A DNA stretch of 64,000 nucleotides from Amoebophrya sp. A120 (lineage: Eukaryota; Sar; Dinophyceae; Syndiniales; Amoebophryaceae): contig CAJINV010000006.1 of assembly GCA_905178155.1 (NCBI GenBank), positions 688,398 to 752,397 of the forward strand, written 5' to 3'. Shown piece by piece: positions 1 to 14,100 of the stretch. A program made the translations under genes and the position numbers. How positions within the stretch are numbered: position 1 is the stretch's first letter; every line of letters begins with the position of its first letter. Below the pieces are notes generated by a model that saw only the letters and a program-made list of their open reading frames with translations, was not told the origin of the DNA and made no database searches.

Positions 1-2
1 GG

Positions 3-168
3 CTCCATTTGTATAGCATGAACAGCAAGACAAACACCAGCACACGGGGATGCTGTGCATGACAAGTTCATGCGATCAGTGTAGTACTGTTTGAGCTTCC
101 AAATGTTGTAATGCGAGCAGCACCATCAGGCAGAAACTGAATTTGCGACTTTGCATGACAAACTATGA
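3..168. mobile_element. Decayed family G introner remnant in the 5' flank
   Basis: This stretch resembles the interior of In89 (49890-50060): a Cs-like run CATTTGTATAGCATGAACAG, then GCATGACAA motifs at similar spacing, then TTTGCATGACAAA near 155. The TIRs are missing or eroded and the left end runs off the window. It may belong to an upstream gene or an untranslated intron. Confidence 0.5.
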
Positions 169-1165
169 TGATCGGAGTCTAAAAATGAGAATTGGTCGAA
201 TCTGACTAGCGGATCTTTGTGTCCGCTGCTGTGCAGACTTACCTTTAAGCTCCCCCATCTGATTTGTTATTTCAACGGTTTGATGATGTCGCAAGATCTT
301 ACCTCCACAATGGCATATTATGCTTATTCATGCCCAGCACCATATCATGCAGGAACGATGAAAACACATTCACCGCAGAGGACGCTATGAATTTTCACTT
401 TACGACCCAGCAAGACCTGCCATTGACGAGATACCACAAAATGCGAAACCAATTTACTAATGTGCCTCAAGGAAAAATTTCCGGTCCGCAGCGAGCCGAT
501 TGCCGCTTGTTTTCCTAAGTGATTTCCGATGTTCCCCAGTGTCTCTTCATCTTGCATTGCACTTTCTTGAGTTTTATAGATGCGTCAACAGCTATTATGG
601 GTCGTATAGTCGCGTGAAAGGCGTGTTTCAAAGTGCCTCCGTTTAGGGCAGCAAAGATCAAAAGTATTTTGAGCTCTAGTCGTTGAAAAAAGTTTGGCTC
701 TGCACATTTCTAAATTTTCGTGGTGAAAACATAGTCTACTCGTGATTAAGGTCGCTCAGACCGTTTCGTAAATGGGTCGTCTGATTCGTTTCTCTCGGAA
801 GGTGCTTTTCGCTTGCACAGGACGCAATCGGTCTTTCCGTTATACAGCTTCACGTTGATGTCGTTGCGGGGTCGTGATAGAAATTATGTGTAGAAGAACG
901 AGACCCACCTAGCTTCCACTTCCGCCAGAAGGCAAGCGTGCTCTATCTACCGCAACTCTCATATGCTACTTTTCAAAACCTCCAGCTCGTCTTTTTTTTT
1001 CAACGAAATCAAAATTCGAGATAACGCGCACTACTGTTGTACCGAACTGTACGAAATTGATTGTGGAAACAACATCGTATCAGCACTACTTACTTACTTC
1101 TTATCTTTGGCCGTCAACTGTATAGTACAATCTCTTGCTGTCCTGTCCCAGCTACATAAAATAAA
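169..1165 (+). other. 5' flank and untranslated region of gene 1
   Basis: No convincing coding frame, RNA gene or complete introner is visible. The stretch is less GC-rich than the exons. It must hold the promoter and 5' UTR, or a spliced-leader acceptor if the organism trans-splices, but no specific signal can be assigned. The start ATG at 1166 is preceded by an A-rich context (AAAATAAA). Confidence 0.4.
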
Positions 1166-2175
1166 ATGGCGCACTATTCTTTCTTCCTCGTCTATCTCCT
1201 GCTGTTGCTTCAGGCACTGCATGCCCGAATTTTGCGTGGCGTGTTGAAGAAGCGAGCGCACACGGTACAGCAGCGGAAAGTGGTAGAGAAGCGACAACGA
1301 CGACGCGCAGCACGGGGTACAACTACTTCGGACGAAGACAATGGCGCTGTAACAACCTCTAGTAGTGCGGAAGATGATGATACTGGAGTTGAGAAAGAGG
1401 CAATTGGTGGTGCAAGATCGGAGAGAAGTAGGGCCACTTCCTCTAACACCCGCAAGTCCTCGTCCTTCCTCGGTAAACTCTTGTCCCGGAAGCAGAAGAC
1501 GCAAACACTAAAACTGCAGACGAAAAATTACAATGTGAACGAAGATACTTCATTGCCCTACGACGACGGGAAGAAACAAAAATCACGCAGCGCCGCAGCT
1601 ACCGGGCCTACAAGAGCCGCATCGTTTCTTGAGGAGAGAGAGGAGCAGCAGCATGAGCACAGGGCTGCTGCCTTGCACGAGCAGAAAGATGAGATTCGCG
1701 AGGATTTCGATACTCGGCGGTCGGTAGAAGGTCATCTGCAGTTTGGAGCGCGTGAAGATCTTCTGGACGTGGACACAGATAGCTTTCTGAACACGCAAGA
1801 AGAGACCACAGACGTTGGGGCGACGACGAGGATGCCCATTGCAGCCTCTACCCTAGCGGCCGACAGGAAGCTCCGGGAGAAGAAAACCAGTGTCGAGTTT
1901 CGTGCAGCGGACAGCGAGACTGATGATGATGACGATGATGATGTAGTTCAGCAGGAGCGCGGTGTGCCGGCGTCAGGAGCATCACCTTCTCTTCGCACAG
2001 CAACGGCATCTTCAAGAAAGAATCTCAGCGAGGACACGACAAGTCTGTTGGAACAAAACAAAGCCACCACGACCGCGTCGAAAATAGCAGAGACCAAAGC
2101 ACAACTAACCGTGACCCCGATCTATCTGAGCGAGCAAGAATCAATTGGAAAATCGATGCCCGGCCGCTGCCGGGC
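1166..2175 (+). other. Gene 1 N-terminus: signal peptide and disordered charged region
   Basis: Residues 1-20 are hydrophobic with a Leu run and a plausible cleavage site after ALHA. The next 315 residues are rich in Arg, Lys, Glu, Ser and Thr, with Arg clusters (KRQRRRAARG) that could be proprotein processing sites, and an Asp run near 1920-1945. No folded domain is recognised. Confidence 0.7.
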
Positions 2176-5100
2176 GAACACCGTGCAGTGGAGCACGTCT
2201 GCGGGGAGCACGATCGCGTGCTCCACGATTTGCGGCACTCGCCACGATGCTTACAGGTGCTTTTACCAGCCCCAGGGGAGGGAGTGTGAGTGCATCGACA
2301 AAGACGGTACTCACGCTCCGCTCTACGCGCGGCCATTAACCTACATTAACGCGCAGGAAGCGGCTCGGAAGACCGTGAAATGCACCGCGAAGAGCAAGCC
2401 CTCCAGCGTCGCGGTCACCTACGAAGACGTCGGAGCGGGCATGTGCGGCACGGAGAAGGGCCCGATCTTTGACTCCAGCTGGCGCGCGAAGCGGTTATGG
2501 CAGTGGGACGACCGGGAAGTACTACTACAGGGTCTGGCAACTCATGGGATAATGCAGTGGGACGGTTCTTCTCCTAGTCAACTGCCCGATGAGCACGTCG
2601 CGGCGGCGCGAAGCATGTGCGAACAAGCGTGCACGAACAGTGAGTGGCCGGAAACCTGGGCCGGGGCGGCGGCTTGGGGAAATTTAAACGGCCAGTTGTG
2701 GGCCGCGTGGCGCGAAAGCCACGTGATCGGGGAACCGTGCACGGGGTATAATTTCAAGAAATGGGGCACCTGTTTGATTTTCGTGAGAACGATCCCGACC
2801 AAGGGCATGGGGACGGAGCAGCCCGGTCCGGGTTGGGACGATAATGAAATCTGGTCTAGCCTGAGCTCGACCTCCGCGAAACAAGACCTGTTAGCCGACG
2901 TGCACTCCTGGGCCGCGCAGCCGAATATCTGGCCGCCAAGCCCCTGCATGCGGAAGCACACCACGGTGACGCCCGGCGACGAAACGGCGGGCGGTAGCAT
3001 CAACGTGAACGGCGTCTCGATCTGGTGTTCGCTCATCTGTGCCGGCCCGCTCCGCAGTAACGCGTGGCAGTGCTTCTTCGAGACGAGGGGCCGCGCGTGC
3101 ACGTGCCGCGACGGGAACGGAGCTTTCGCGCCCGAGTACGCAAAGCCCGTCGTCTATGAATGTGTCAGGATCGAAATCGACAAAATCGAAATGATTTGTC
3201 ATGCAAAAAACGGATTCCAGTTCGAAGTCGAACCCAGTTTCTTATTGGCGCATGACAAATTCTGGTGGTGCCTAAATCCAGTTTGTGACGCTGTTTAGCC
3301 AAAAAAGACTGATTCTCTCATGCTGCTTCAGCAGCTCGACCTATATAACCCCAAGCAGGCTTTTTACAATCGGCCTCACTTGCCTGCTCTGCAACACACG
3401 TATTTCGCGTCATGCATTTTATGCATCACAAGTTTTTCGATTTTGCCAATTTCGATTCTGACACTTCCATATCGTCCAGCCGCCACCTCCACCACTAAGC
3501 ACGCCGGCCCTGCTATCCTGAGTAAAAACGTCCCCACACCAGAGTTGTCATGCAGATTTGCCATGACAGGAACATTTGTGATGCGCAACCCCATGACAGG
3601 CATTTCCAATCGTGTTTGGGAACTTGTAATGCTGTAAACAGGATCAGCAGATCGATTTGTGATGCGGCTTTCCTTGCTAACTTGCACTACCTCACGGACT
3701 GAAACTTGTCATGCGTGACTCACAAAACTCCTAGGTTTGTGTTGCAAAATCCCCATCCTGACTCAGGTGTGGGTACGTTTTTACTCAGGATACCTGCCCC
3801 CGTCGAGCGGGATTTCCTGTGTGGGCGTCCCGGTTGAGTCAGATCTTCCCCTATCCAGGTGCAGCGCGGAACCCTTCGGGGCCGCGCCGACCTACGCCTT
3901 CCGAGGTCCGGCCCAGAAACCAGATTTCGCCGGGTTGTTCGCCCTGCTCGGGCGGGGAAGTAGCAGGTACAACCACCCCTGGGTACGGTTCACGCATTTC
4001 CGCCTAGAGGCAGCGGGCGGGCACGCGATCGCGAGGGCGGACTGGGATAACTTTTGGCGGGACAATATCCTGAGCAAAAATCTCTCCACCCCATAGTCCT
4101 CAACTGGGGAATTCTGCTAGACAAATCTACGAACTTAGGGTGTTGCGCATGACAACTTTGGCCTCGTAGTGAAATGCTGTTTAGCTCGCTCCGAAGCATC
4201 ACAAATCTAGCCCACTATGCTGATTGGAGCATTACAAATTCCAAAACACGACTAGGAATTGCTTCTCAGCATGGGTCTCCGCATGAGAAACATTTTGAGC
4301 CTGCGTTTTTGCATTACAAGCATGGGGTGGGGACGTGTTTACACAGGATAGACAAAACCGCGCGGCTCCACGACGCCAGCACGTTCGACGCAGCGGTCGC
4401 AAAGTCTTGCGGGGAAGTTTCCGAAACGCTTTGCGAGGCCGCTGACGTGCTGTTTCAGCTGCTGCAGGCGCGGCCCCGGACCAACCCGGATAGGGCGCGG
4501 GCGGTAAACCCTCACTGGGCAAGCTGGCTCACCACCGGCGACATCGATTATCTATCCGGCCCCAACCGGGACTGCAACCAGGAGGTCCTGACCAACTTTG
4601 AATGGGCGACGGTGGCCAAATATCCTGTGCAAAAGTATCCGATACTAGTATAAATTGCAACACCAATAATTCACTTGGCATTACAGATTAGATTTGCAAT
4701 GTTGCGGATCTGCCTTAATGTAAAGAGATTTGTAATGCATAAACGCAATCAGTATCAGAGTACGATACTTTTGCAATGCATACCAAAGACCAGGCGTGGG
4801 ACAACTCAGTGGCGCTGCACCACGTGAAGAAGGTCGATTGTGAGCCACGCTTTGTGAACAACTGGTGCAGGGTGGCGGAAAGTTTGCTGGGAACCGACGT
4901 TCTAGTCCTCCCCGAGGTAGAGAAGATGTGGGCGGAGTACGAGACTTTCCGGGAGGGAAACGGCTGCATCCGGGCGCTAGCTCGCGCCGAAACGGAGGGC
5001 GGTCCGGTCCCGCTACGAACGGAGACAACGAGCAGCACCCCGGTGCCGGCGGTGCCGGTTCCGAACCCCATGAACTGGGAGGACCGCATTCAGCCGACCG

Positions 5101-8100
5101 TGTTTAACAACTTACTCGACCCCGCGCAGCCGGACAGTCTCTTGTTGGAGGAACAGTTTACCCGGACGGAAAAAACTATGAAAGTGTCAGGATCGAAATC
5201 AACAAAATCGAAATAATCTGTGATGCATAAAACCGATACCAGTTGGAGCCTCAGTTTCCAAGTGGCGCATGACAAATTTCGGGAGCCCGGAAGTCGCGTC
5301 TGTCATGCTGTTTGGGCAAAGAAGGCTGCTCCTGTCATGCTACTCTGGCATCACATCTCCTTCCCCTGAACAGGCTGGCAAGCGGTCTCATTTGCTTGCT
5401 TCCCAACACAGGCCCTACGCGCCCTGCATTTTATGCATTACAAGTTTTTCGATTTTGTCGATTTCGATCCTGACAATCCCATAAAAACCTTGAAGAATAT
5501 CCGCGACGTTGTGCAGTCGGAAGTCGTACCGCAGTGCGAGGTATCAAATGCAAATATCCCTGGATGTCTGGAAGAACGCAACTTGTGATGCTGCGTTTGG
5601 ATTCCAAAAAAAATCTGTATTGCGTGAGCAGTAAAGGGAATGCAATTTTTGCAACGCGGAGTAGAGGGAATTTGTCATGCGGATTAGGCATTAAGAAGGC
5701 CTCAAAAAATCTGTGATGCTAGGAAATGCATCACAGACATCATGGCTCATGCAAAACGTGCATGACAAGGCTCAGAATCTTCCAGACCCAGACTTATTCG
5801 CAATGCATACGAGGCCTTGAAGGATAACACGCAGTTTGCCGTGACCAACTCCCTATCCTGTGCAAAAGTATCGTACTCGTATTGCCGTCATGCATTACAA
5901 ATCTTTTTCTTGAGGTAGTTCAGCATAACAAATTTTATTTCTCATGCTGAGGAAATTTGTAATGCATTTATAGTACGAGTGCGATACTTTTGCAATGCAT
6001 ACTTCCTCGCGCTAGGGCTCGCGGTGACGCCGAAATGCGACGGGTGCGAACCGCGACTGAACGAGTGTTGGGGGCAGTGCGGGCTGGAGGGCAAGCCAGG
6101 TAACGCGAACCGAGGCGGGTGGTGTAGTATTTGCGATCCGGTGCACAACCCCTACAACCTGAGAGGCGCCTGTTGCAAGTTTGAATTTACGGAGAATATC
6201 AACTGTAAAAATGTCTGGGTCTGGAAGATTGGAACTTGTGATGCTAACTTCGGACTGTAAAAAAATCTGTATTGCATGACCAGCAAGAGGAGTCTAGTTT
6301 GTGCTACGCGGGGAGGGCGTTTGTCATGCGCAGTAGGCATCGGGCAGCCCTCTCAAAATCTGTGATGCGCGGTCGTGCATTACAGACATCCTGGGTCATG
6401 CAAAACATGCATGACAAATCTCAGAATCTTCCAGACCCAGACATTTTTACATTTCATAGAGAACGGCGGCAAGCAAGGCGACGAATGCGGGCGGGTATCG
6501 CAAGAAAAAAGTGTTACAGTTACACACATAGTCTATGCAGGCCAAGCAAGACAGACCAGCTCTGTAATGCCGGATACGCATAGAAGCCTCGTTCTTTCAT
6601 AGGTGTTTTCCCGTAGGATTTCTGCATTACAAGTTTTCTCTCTCATGCTGAGAAATTTGTGTTGCTGAATTGACTACAAATGTGTAACTGGAACACTTTT
6701 TTCCTGGGATAGCGGGTTGAGGTCGAGCAGTACGTGTCGCGGCACAAACCCTACGAGGAGCGGTATCCTGAGTAAAAACGTCCCCACCCCAGATTTGTGA
6801 TGCAGTTTTGCAATGACAGGAATCGATTTGTGATGCGCATCCCCATGGTAGGCATTTTCAATCGTGGTTTGGAATTTGTAATGCTGTAAACAGGATCAGT
6901 AGATGGATTTGTAATGCGGCTGTTCCAGCATTGCTAAGTAACCTTTGCATTACACTACGGACTGCAACTACCAAATTGTCATGCGTGACTGCCAAAGTTT
7001 CTGGATTTGTGTTGCGAGCGCCCCAGCTTGCCTCTGGGGCGTGGGCCCCGTTTTTACACAGGAGAACCGGTGGCACGAGTGCGTGATTCCGGATCTGAGC
7101 CTCCGAAAATTCCACGAACAAATCTTCCCCCTGCGCCCGGTGCGGGGTATTCTCGGGATCCCGAAGTGCCGGATGTGCGGGGAGCGGGTGCGCGAGTGCT
7201 GGGACGCCTGCAACCGCATCAGCGGCTACTGCGACGCATGCAATTCCGTGGACTACCTCACCGGCTTCAAGTTGCGGGGCGCGTGCTGCCGACTGGACGA
7301 CGCCAGCGATGCAGCCGAGTGCAAAAACGAGGTCGACACGGAACAATATTTCACGGGGGCGTCGTATGGAGCCGTCAGGTTTGAAATCGTCAAAGTTGAA
7401 ATACTTTGTCATGCAGAAAATGGATGCCAGTTGGACCCCAGTTTCCAAGTGGCGCATGACAAATTTTGGCTGTGCCTAAATCCCGTTTGTAATGCTGTTT
7501 AGGTACAGAAGACTGATTCTCTCATGCTACTTCTGCAGTTCGAGCTCTAACCCCAAACAGGCTTACAATCGGCCTCACTTGCCTGCTCTGCAGCACACGT
7601 ATTCCGCGTCATGCATTTTACGCATGACAAATCATTTCAACTTTGACGATTTCGATCCTGACGCTTCCATACGTCGGTTCCGACGGAGGCGCGGCGGCAC
7701 GAGTGCGTGATCCCCAAGTTGCAGGCCCAGTGGCCGTATGCATTGCAAATTCGTCTGGGTCTGGAAGGATGCGAACTTGTAATGCTGGTCTCGCAAAAAT
7801 CCAGTTTAATCTGTATTGCATGTTGATCAACAAGAAAAGTCGCAGTGCCTCTTTGGTCACACAGAAACGCAGTTTCTCATGCGAGCTGCGTATGGGAGAG
7901 CGTTCTGGGAACAAGTTGTCATGCTTCCCTGCATCCGAAAGTGTAGTTTCCATCATCCACACTTCAGCATCACAAGTTTCCAGACCCGGGCGTATTTGCA
8001 ATGCATAGGCCGGAGTGGAAACGAAAACTGATCGACGCGTCGACCGCCAACGCCGCGGGGTCGAACGTGCATATGAGAGTGCACACCCCCCCCTCCCCTC

Positions 8101-11100
8101 ATTTGTCATGCAAAAAGCCAATTCCACGTCCTGCGTTGCAGCACTGTCTGCATGACAAATTTTGGAACCTCAGTGAGTACTGCAGATTATTTGTCATGCA
8201 GAAGGCCCATATCTGCCATTGCTTGTGTTGCTGCTCAGGCACTTCAAATGAAAGGACGGGCGGTCGTGCACTGTGATAGTGCACCGAGATCTGCGCCACA
8301 CGCTGCTGCAGCCCGCGTGGCCGCAGAATGTGATCCACGTCGACACCGATTACGTCAGCCAGCAGATTGGGCTATCAAGTGTAAAAATGTCTGGGTCTGG
8401 AACTTTGCTAGACTTGTCATGCAGGTTTTCCATGACCCATATAATCTGTAATGGAGGACCTAGCATGACAGATTCCGTGAGATCAATATCATGCCTATCC
8501 TGCATGAGAAAGTGCCTCTCAACTTGATCAAAAGTGGCCAGCATTTGCAAATCATGCAACACAGATTTTTGCATGATTCAGATTTAGCATGACAAGTTCC
8601 AACCTTCCAGACGGAGACATTTTTGCAATCCATACGGGCCGCACCGCTACTACGAAAACACGGGTGGGACGGTCGAGACCTGGGACATGTTCATGCTCGA
8701 CGAGAATCACTGGAAGCTTACGAACATGAAAAACCGGGTTTTCGCCGACTGCATGAAAGAGAAGGTTGCGGACCTGCTTCTGGCGAACGCGAACAGCAAC
8801 GTGCATGGGTGGAGCGGCATGGTACAGATGCACCCCGCTGTGAACGGGGACGTGCCGGGAATTAAAACCGAACCAGTCGAACCGTTCACGGAGGATAGGT
8901 TATTCTACTCCGGACCGGCGAGGCTGACCATCCCAGCCACCTACTACCCGACCAACCCGCGGTGCAAAGTGTGGCGGCGGCAAGAGGGGATTCGCTTTGA
9001 CCTGGGCGAGATTTGCGTCGTTGACACGACCGAGACATCTCCATCTAGCTCTGGGATCGCCCACGCGGTTCCCGCTGAAAATTTTGACGCCGCGCTGAAA
9101 ATTTTGGACCCGCCGCGCAACCGCGATGATGATGCACCGCTGCATCGCAGGTGCAAAGAGGCGCTGGTATACATGAATGATTGGCTGGTGCGAACGGAAG
9201 TGCCTTCGGCCCAGGAACTCCGCGGGAACGGGAACGACCGGCTGCCGGCGTTCAGCAAGCGGCAACTGGCGCAGGACACCTCGGTGGACGCGATTTTTCC
9301 GGGGGAGTACCTGGATTTGGCTGCATTGGGTAGTAGTGCCAGCCGTGCGGAGTGGCTCGAGACGGTAAACAACGACCGGATGGCGGTCGATGTGCCGGAG
9401 GAGGAGTGGAAATGCTTATCCATTGCAAAGGTAGCGTACTAGTTGTCGGAAACGCATTACAAATTTGCAGCTCAGCATGAGAAATCAAATTTGTAATGCG
9501 AATTTAGCTCAAGAAATTGATTTGTAATGCAAAAATGCAATTACTACGAGCACGATGCTTTTGCAGTGCATAATGCAAACTGATTTGCGACTCCATGGAC
9601 GACTGTGTGGGCTACTGGCTGTACCGGCGAGCCGATTCGGACGGAAAATGCCACCTCTTCGGCAACCGCGTCCGCTCGTTAATTCCTTTCCACAACGCCT
9701 GGACGTCTGTTTGCGTATAACCCGCTCAGGTGTTACAATCTCAGGCGTTACACTAGAGTCTGAGATTTGTCTTCCATGATGAGCATGACAGGCTCGCAGA
9801 GCGTTCCACTTTCTGCAATACAAATTTCGCCAGATTGTACTGGGGTTTGGGGCTCCGGAAGAACTTGTCATGCGCAATCCTATGAGATTTGGCTGGAGCA
9901 TGCACTTCTTGCATCACACATTTCCAGACTATATTGTAGCGTTTGAGATTGTAACACTTGAACGGGCTATATTGCGAAGACCGATTTTTCGCTTTGCCGG
10001 ATGGGTTGAAGATCATGAAAGACCCCCGGTTATGCATTGCAAATCCGTCTGGGTCTGGTTGGACGACCGCAAGATTTGTCAAGCAGGTTTTCCATGACCC
10101 ATGAGGTCTGGAATGCAGCACCTAGCATGACAAATCCTGTGAGATGATCTTCCCTCTCACCTATCATGCCTACCCTGCATGAGAAAATCCCTCTCAACTT
10201 GGTAAAAACGGGGGGCTGTTATGGTAAGCATGCAAAAGAGATTTTTTGCACGATTCAGATTTAGCATGACAAACTTGCACTCCTCCAGACCCCGACATTT
10301 ATTTGCGTTTGATACCGGTACAGCAACTCCTCGGGCCCGTACTACCTCCACGCGCTGCCGTATGGATCGAAATTGAGAAAATCGAAAAATTTGTGATGCA
10401 TAAAATGTAGGACACTGAAGGCCTGTATTGGGGAGCAGGCAAATGAGACCGATTGTAAGCCTGTTTAGTGGTATGCGATGTGCTGCCAGAGTAGCATGAC
10501 AGGAGCAGTCTTCTATGCCCAAACAGCATGACAGGCTGGATTTGGGTGCTCCCGAAATTTGTCATGCGCCGCTTGCAAACCGAGGCTCCAACTGGTATCG
10601 ATGTTATGCATCACAGGTTTTTCGATTTTGTCAATTGCGATCCTGACACTCCCATATGCCGCACCTCACGAAGAAGCCGCGCACCGCGGCAGAGGTGGCC
10701 GCCGCGGCCGAGGCGCGGGCGGTGGCCAGTCCGTACGACCCCAACAGCAACGATGCGGGGGCGGAAAAGCAGCCCTACCCCACCACGCCGTCGGTGGTCG
10801 GGTATGCGACCTTTGCACTGGAGGATACGGGAGACTTCATTCAGTGGCCCGCGCTGGAATACAGCATATCTATTGCAAAAGCATCGTAAGCTAGTAGTGA
10901 TTGCAATACAAATTTAGCTCAGCATGACAAACGGAATTTGTCATGCTGATTTAGCTCGGGAAAGAGATTTGTATTGCATGACTGCTATGAAAGCTTTTGG
11001 ACAGGATACAGCAACGCGAACTACCTGAAGCCGCATGAGGACGCGCGGTCGTCGGCCTGGTACGTGCGCTATGGATTGCAAACATGTCGGGGTCTACTTG

Positions 11101-14100
11101 AAGGATGCAAGGTTTGTCATGCTCGTCTGGCATGACTGAAGAGTTTGTGATGCGTGTCCAAGAAGAAAGTCTTTTGCTTGTCATGCAAAAACGGAGTTTG
11201 TCATGCGGAAAGCGCAACTACACGTAGGCACGCAAATTATTTCTCATGCTTGTCTGCGCATTACAGACAGCATTCACTACTTATTCACAACTCAGCATCT
11301 TCACAAGTTCCCAGACATTTGCAGTTGATATGCGCACCGCCACGGCAGGGTTGAAAAAGAACATCGTGATCGCGGTGGATTACTCGGTATCAAATGTAAA
11401 AATGTCTGGGTCTGGAAGAATCCAACTTGTCATGCTGATTTTGGATTCTAAAAAAATCTGTATTGCGTGAGCAGCAAAGAGAGTCCAAGTTTTGCTACAC
11501 GGAAAGAGCATTTGTCATGCGGTATAGGCATCAGGAAGCCCCCACAAAATCTGTGATGCTAGGGCATGCATCACAGACATCAGGAGTCATGCAAAATGTG
11601 CATGACAAAGACAAACCTGGCAATCTTCCAGACCCAGACATTTTTACATTTGATACTCGGGTTCGATGCGATCCGACGGCAAGTGGGATGCGGCCAAATA
11701 TCAAACGGAAAAATCCCCCTTCCACACGTCAAAACGAAGTTTCTGATGCTGGATTTCCCTACACAAATCAGAGCTGTCTTGCAGTAGAGGACTGCAGGCA
11801 TATGCCGTGCCTGAGTTGTACAGAGCTTGTGACGTGGACGCTTAGCATCACAAATGTCTGCGCTTTAAAGCCCAAGCAGCATGAGAAACCGTCCGCATAA
11901 TGCGGCGGAGACTGTAGAGTCGGCTTCTTGCAAGACAAAAAGATTTGTGGTCACAAATCAGCATTAGAACTTGTGCCTTTTTGACATGGGGAAGAGGGAT
12001 TTTTCATTTTGATACCAAAGAGGCTGTCTACATCGTGCTGGACTCGTTAACCGAGGGGGACCGGTTTAACCTCTTTCTCTGGAACGGGTACGTGCAATTG
12101 TCGTCCTTCGAGCTGTTGCCGGCCTACCCAGAGCTGATCAAGCGCGTGAAAACCTGGCTGGCCAACATTCCGTTTCCGTGGGCGACAACGCCCGACAGAT
12201 CTGGCTGGTGGACGAACATCGAATCCGCGCTGTCCTTTGGCCTCACGCTGGCGACTATCAAATGTAAAAATGTCTGGGTCTGGAAGATTGCCAGGTTTGT
12301 CATGCACATTTTGCATGACTCCGGATGTCTGTGATGCATGCCCTAGCATCGCAGATTTTGTGAGGGCTTCCTGATGCTTATACCGCATGACAAATGCTCT
12401 TTCTGTGTAGCAAAACTTGGACTCTCTTTGCTGTTCATGCAATACAGATTTTTTTAGAATCCAAAATCAGCATGACAAGTTGGATTCTTCCAGACCCAGA
12501 CATTTATACAGTTGATAGCGACGCTCGGCGTATTGCCTGCCGAAATTCGGAACACGTACGCGGACCCTAGCAAGTCGTGGAGCATGAATCGCTGGTCAGA
12601 CTCTTCCAAGAAATTGAAAGACTCGCCGTACGTCGGCGGGGAATTTGAAAACAACCCAGAGTACACATGGCAAATATCCCTGGACGTCTGGAAGATTTAT
12701 TCCAGATTTGTCATGCTTGTCTGACATGACTCGGAACTCTTGTAACATGCGTCGGTGCATCAAAAAGATCGTTTTGTCTGTGATACAAAAGCGCAGTCTT
12801 CCATGCGGAATAAGTACGCTACACAGAGCAGCTCAAAAACTTGTCATGCTTGGCCACGTATAATGACAGTGCGCCCAGCATAATTCCCTGGTTTGCATCA
12901 CAAGTTTCCAGACCCAGATCGATGTTTGCCTTTGATACGGAGCAGCCGTCGCCAGAATTCGAATGTTTGCAGGCCAACGATTTCTGCAGCGCGCGCTATT
13001 CTGAGTAAAACCGTCCCCACCCGAGAGGTGTCATGCAAATCTGCATGCTGAAAATGTTTCTCATGCGGAGCCCCATGAGATGCATTGTGTAGTCGTGTTT
13101 TGGAATTTGTCATGCTCCAATCAGAATGATATCCTAGATCTGTGATGCTGCTTAGTTAGCTCCAACAGCACTACACTACGAGTCCAAATTGGTCATGCAA
13201 AACAGCCGAAGCTTGGAGATTTGTCTAGCCGATTCTCCATCTTGACTATGGGGTGGGGGCGTTTTTACATGGGATACGCGGCTACTGTTACTCACCGACG
13301 CGGAAGAGGAGTGGACGGAGTCGCAGCAGTATCACATGCAAAAATGTCTGGGTCAGGGAGGATGGAGCTTGTCATGCTAAATCTGAACCAGGCAAAAAAC
13401 TGTGTTGCATGGTTGCCACAAGTTGTGCACTTTTGACCTAATCGAGAGGCAGTTTCTCATGCAGGAAAGGCATTAGAAAGGTCTCGCAGAATCTGTCATG
13501 CTATGTCCTACATACCAGACCTCATGGGGCATGGAAAACTTGCGTGACAAATCTGACGATCTTCCAGACCCAGACATTTCTGCAATCCATAAGCAGAACA
13601 AATTTAAAGACGAGTATTTCCTGAAGCAATGGGGCACCAAAATGTCGGTGTACATTTTGAAGGCCGCGACCAATGAAGACCCACCTTATGCTATCCTGAG
13701 CAAAAACGTACCCACACCAGAGTCAAGATGGTAAATCTGCTAGACAAATCAACCAGCTTTGGCTGTTTCGCATGACAAGTTTGTCCTTGTAATGTAATCC
13801 TGTTTAGGTAGTTCAGCAGCATCACAGGTCTAGCATATCATGCTGATTATAGCATCGCAAATCCCAAAACACGATTAGAATATGCCTTTCATGGGGCTCA
13901 GCATGAGAAACTTTTTTGGCATGCAGATTTGCATTACAACTCTGGTGTGGGTACGTTTTTACTCAGGATATATGCTCCCTTTTTTGACGAGGTAACCGCG
14001 GACTACGGTGGGAAGGTGCTGTATGGATGTGTCAGGTTTGAAACCGTCAGAGTTGAAATAGTTTGTCATGCATAAAATGGATGCCAGTTGGAGCCCAGTT

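Larger units (their letters stand above)
6021..7736 (+). other. Gene 1: second duplicated Cys module (ECW...LRGACC)
   Basis: Exon 6002-6196 carries CDGC...LNECWGQC...CSIC...LRGACC, and exon 7066-7364 carries CRMC...VRECWDAC...CDAC...LRGACC. Each copy is followed by a motif around HECVIP (7075 and 7700). So this is a tandem module of about 100 residues, interrupted by In8-In11. Family not recognised. Confidence 0.6.
8635..11069 (+). other. Gene 1: linker with PAN/apple-like segment
   Basis: Exon 8635-9416 has no recognised domain. Across In15 the frame reads WKCKLICDSMDDCVGYW, then DGKCHLFG, a Cys spacing like PAN/apple domains (Cys...Cys...C-x-G-[FY]...C). The remainder to In20 leads into a WYV motif just before the vWA, as in the VWA_N region of calcium channel alpha2-delta proteins. 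The PAN call is tentative. Confidence 0.45.
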
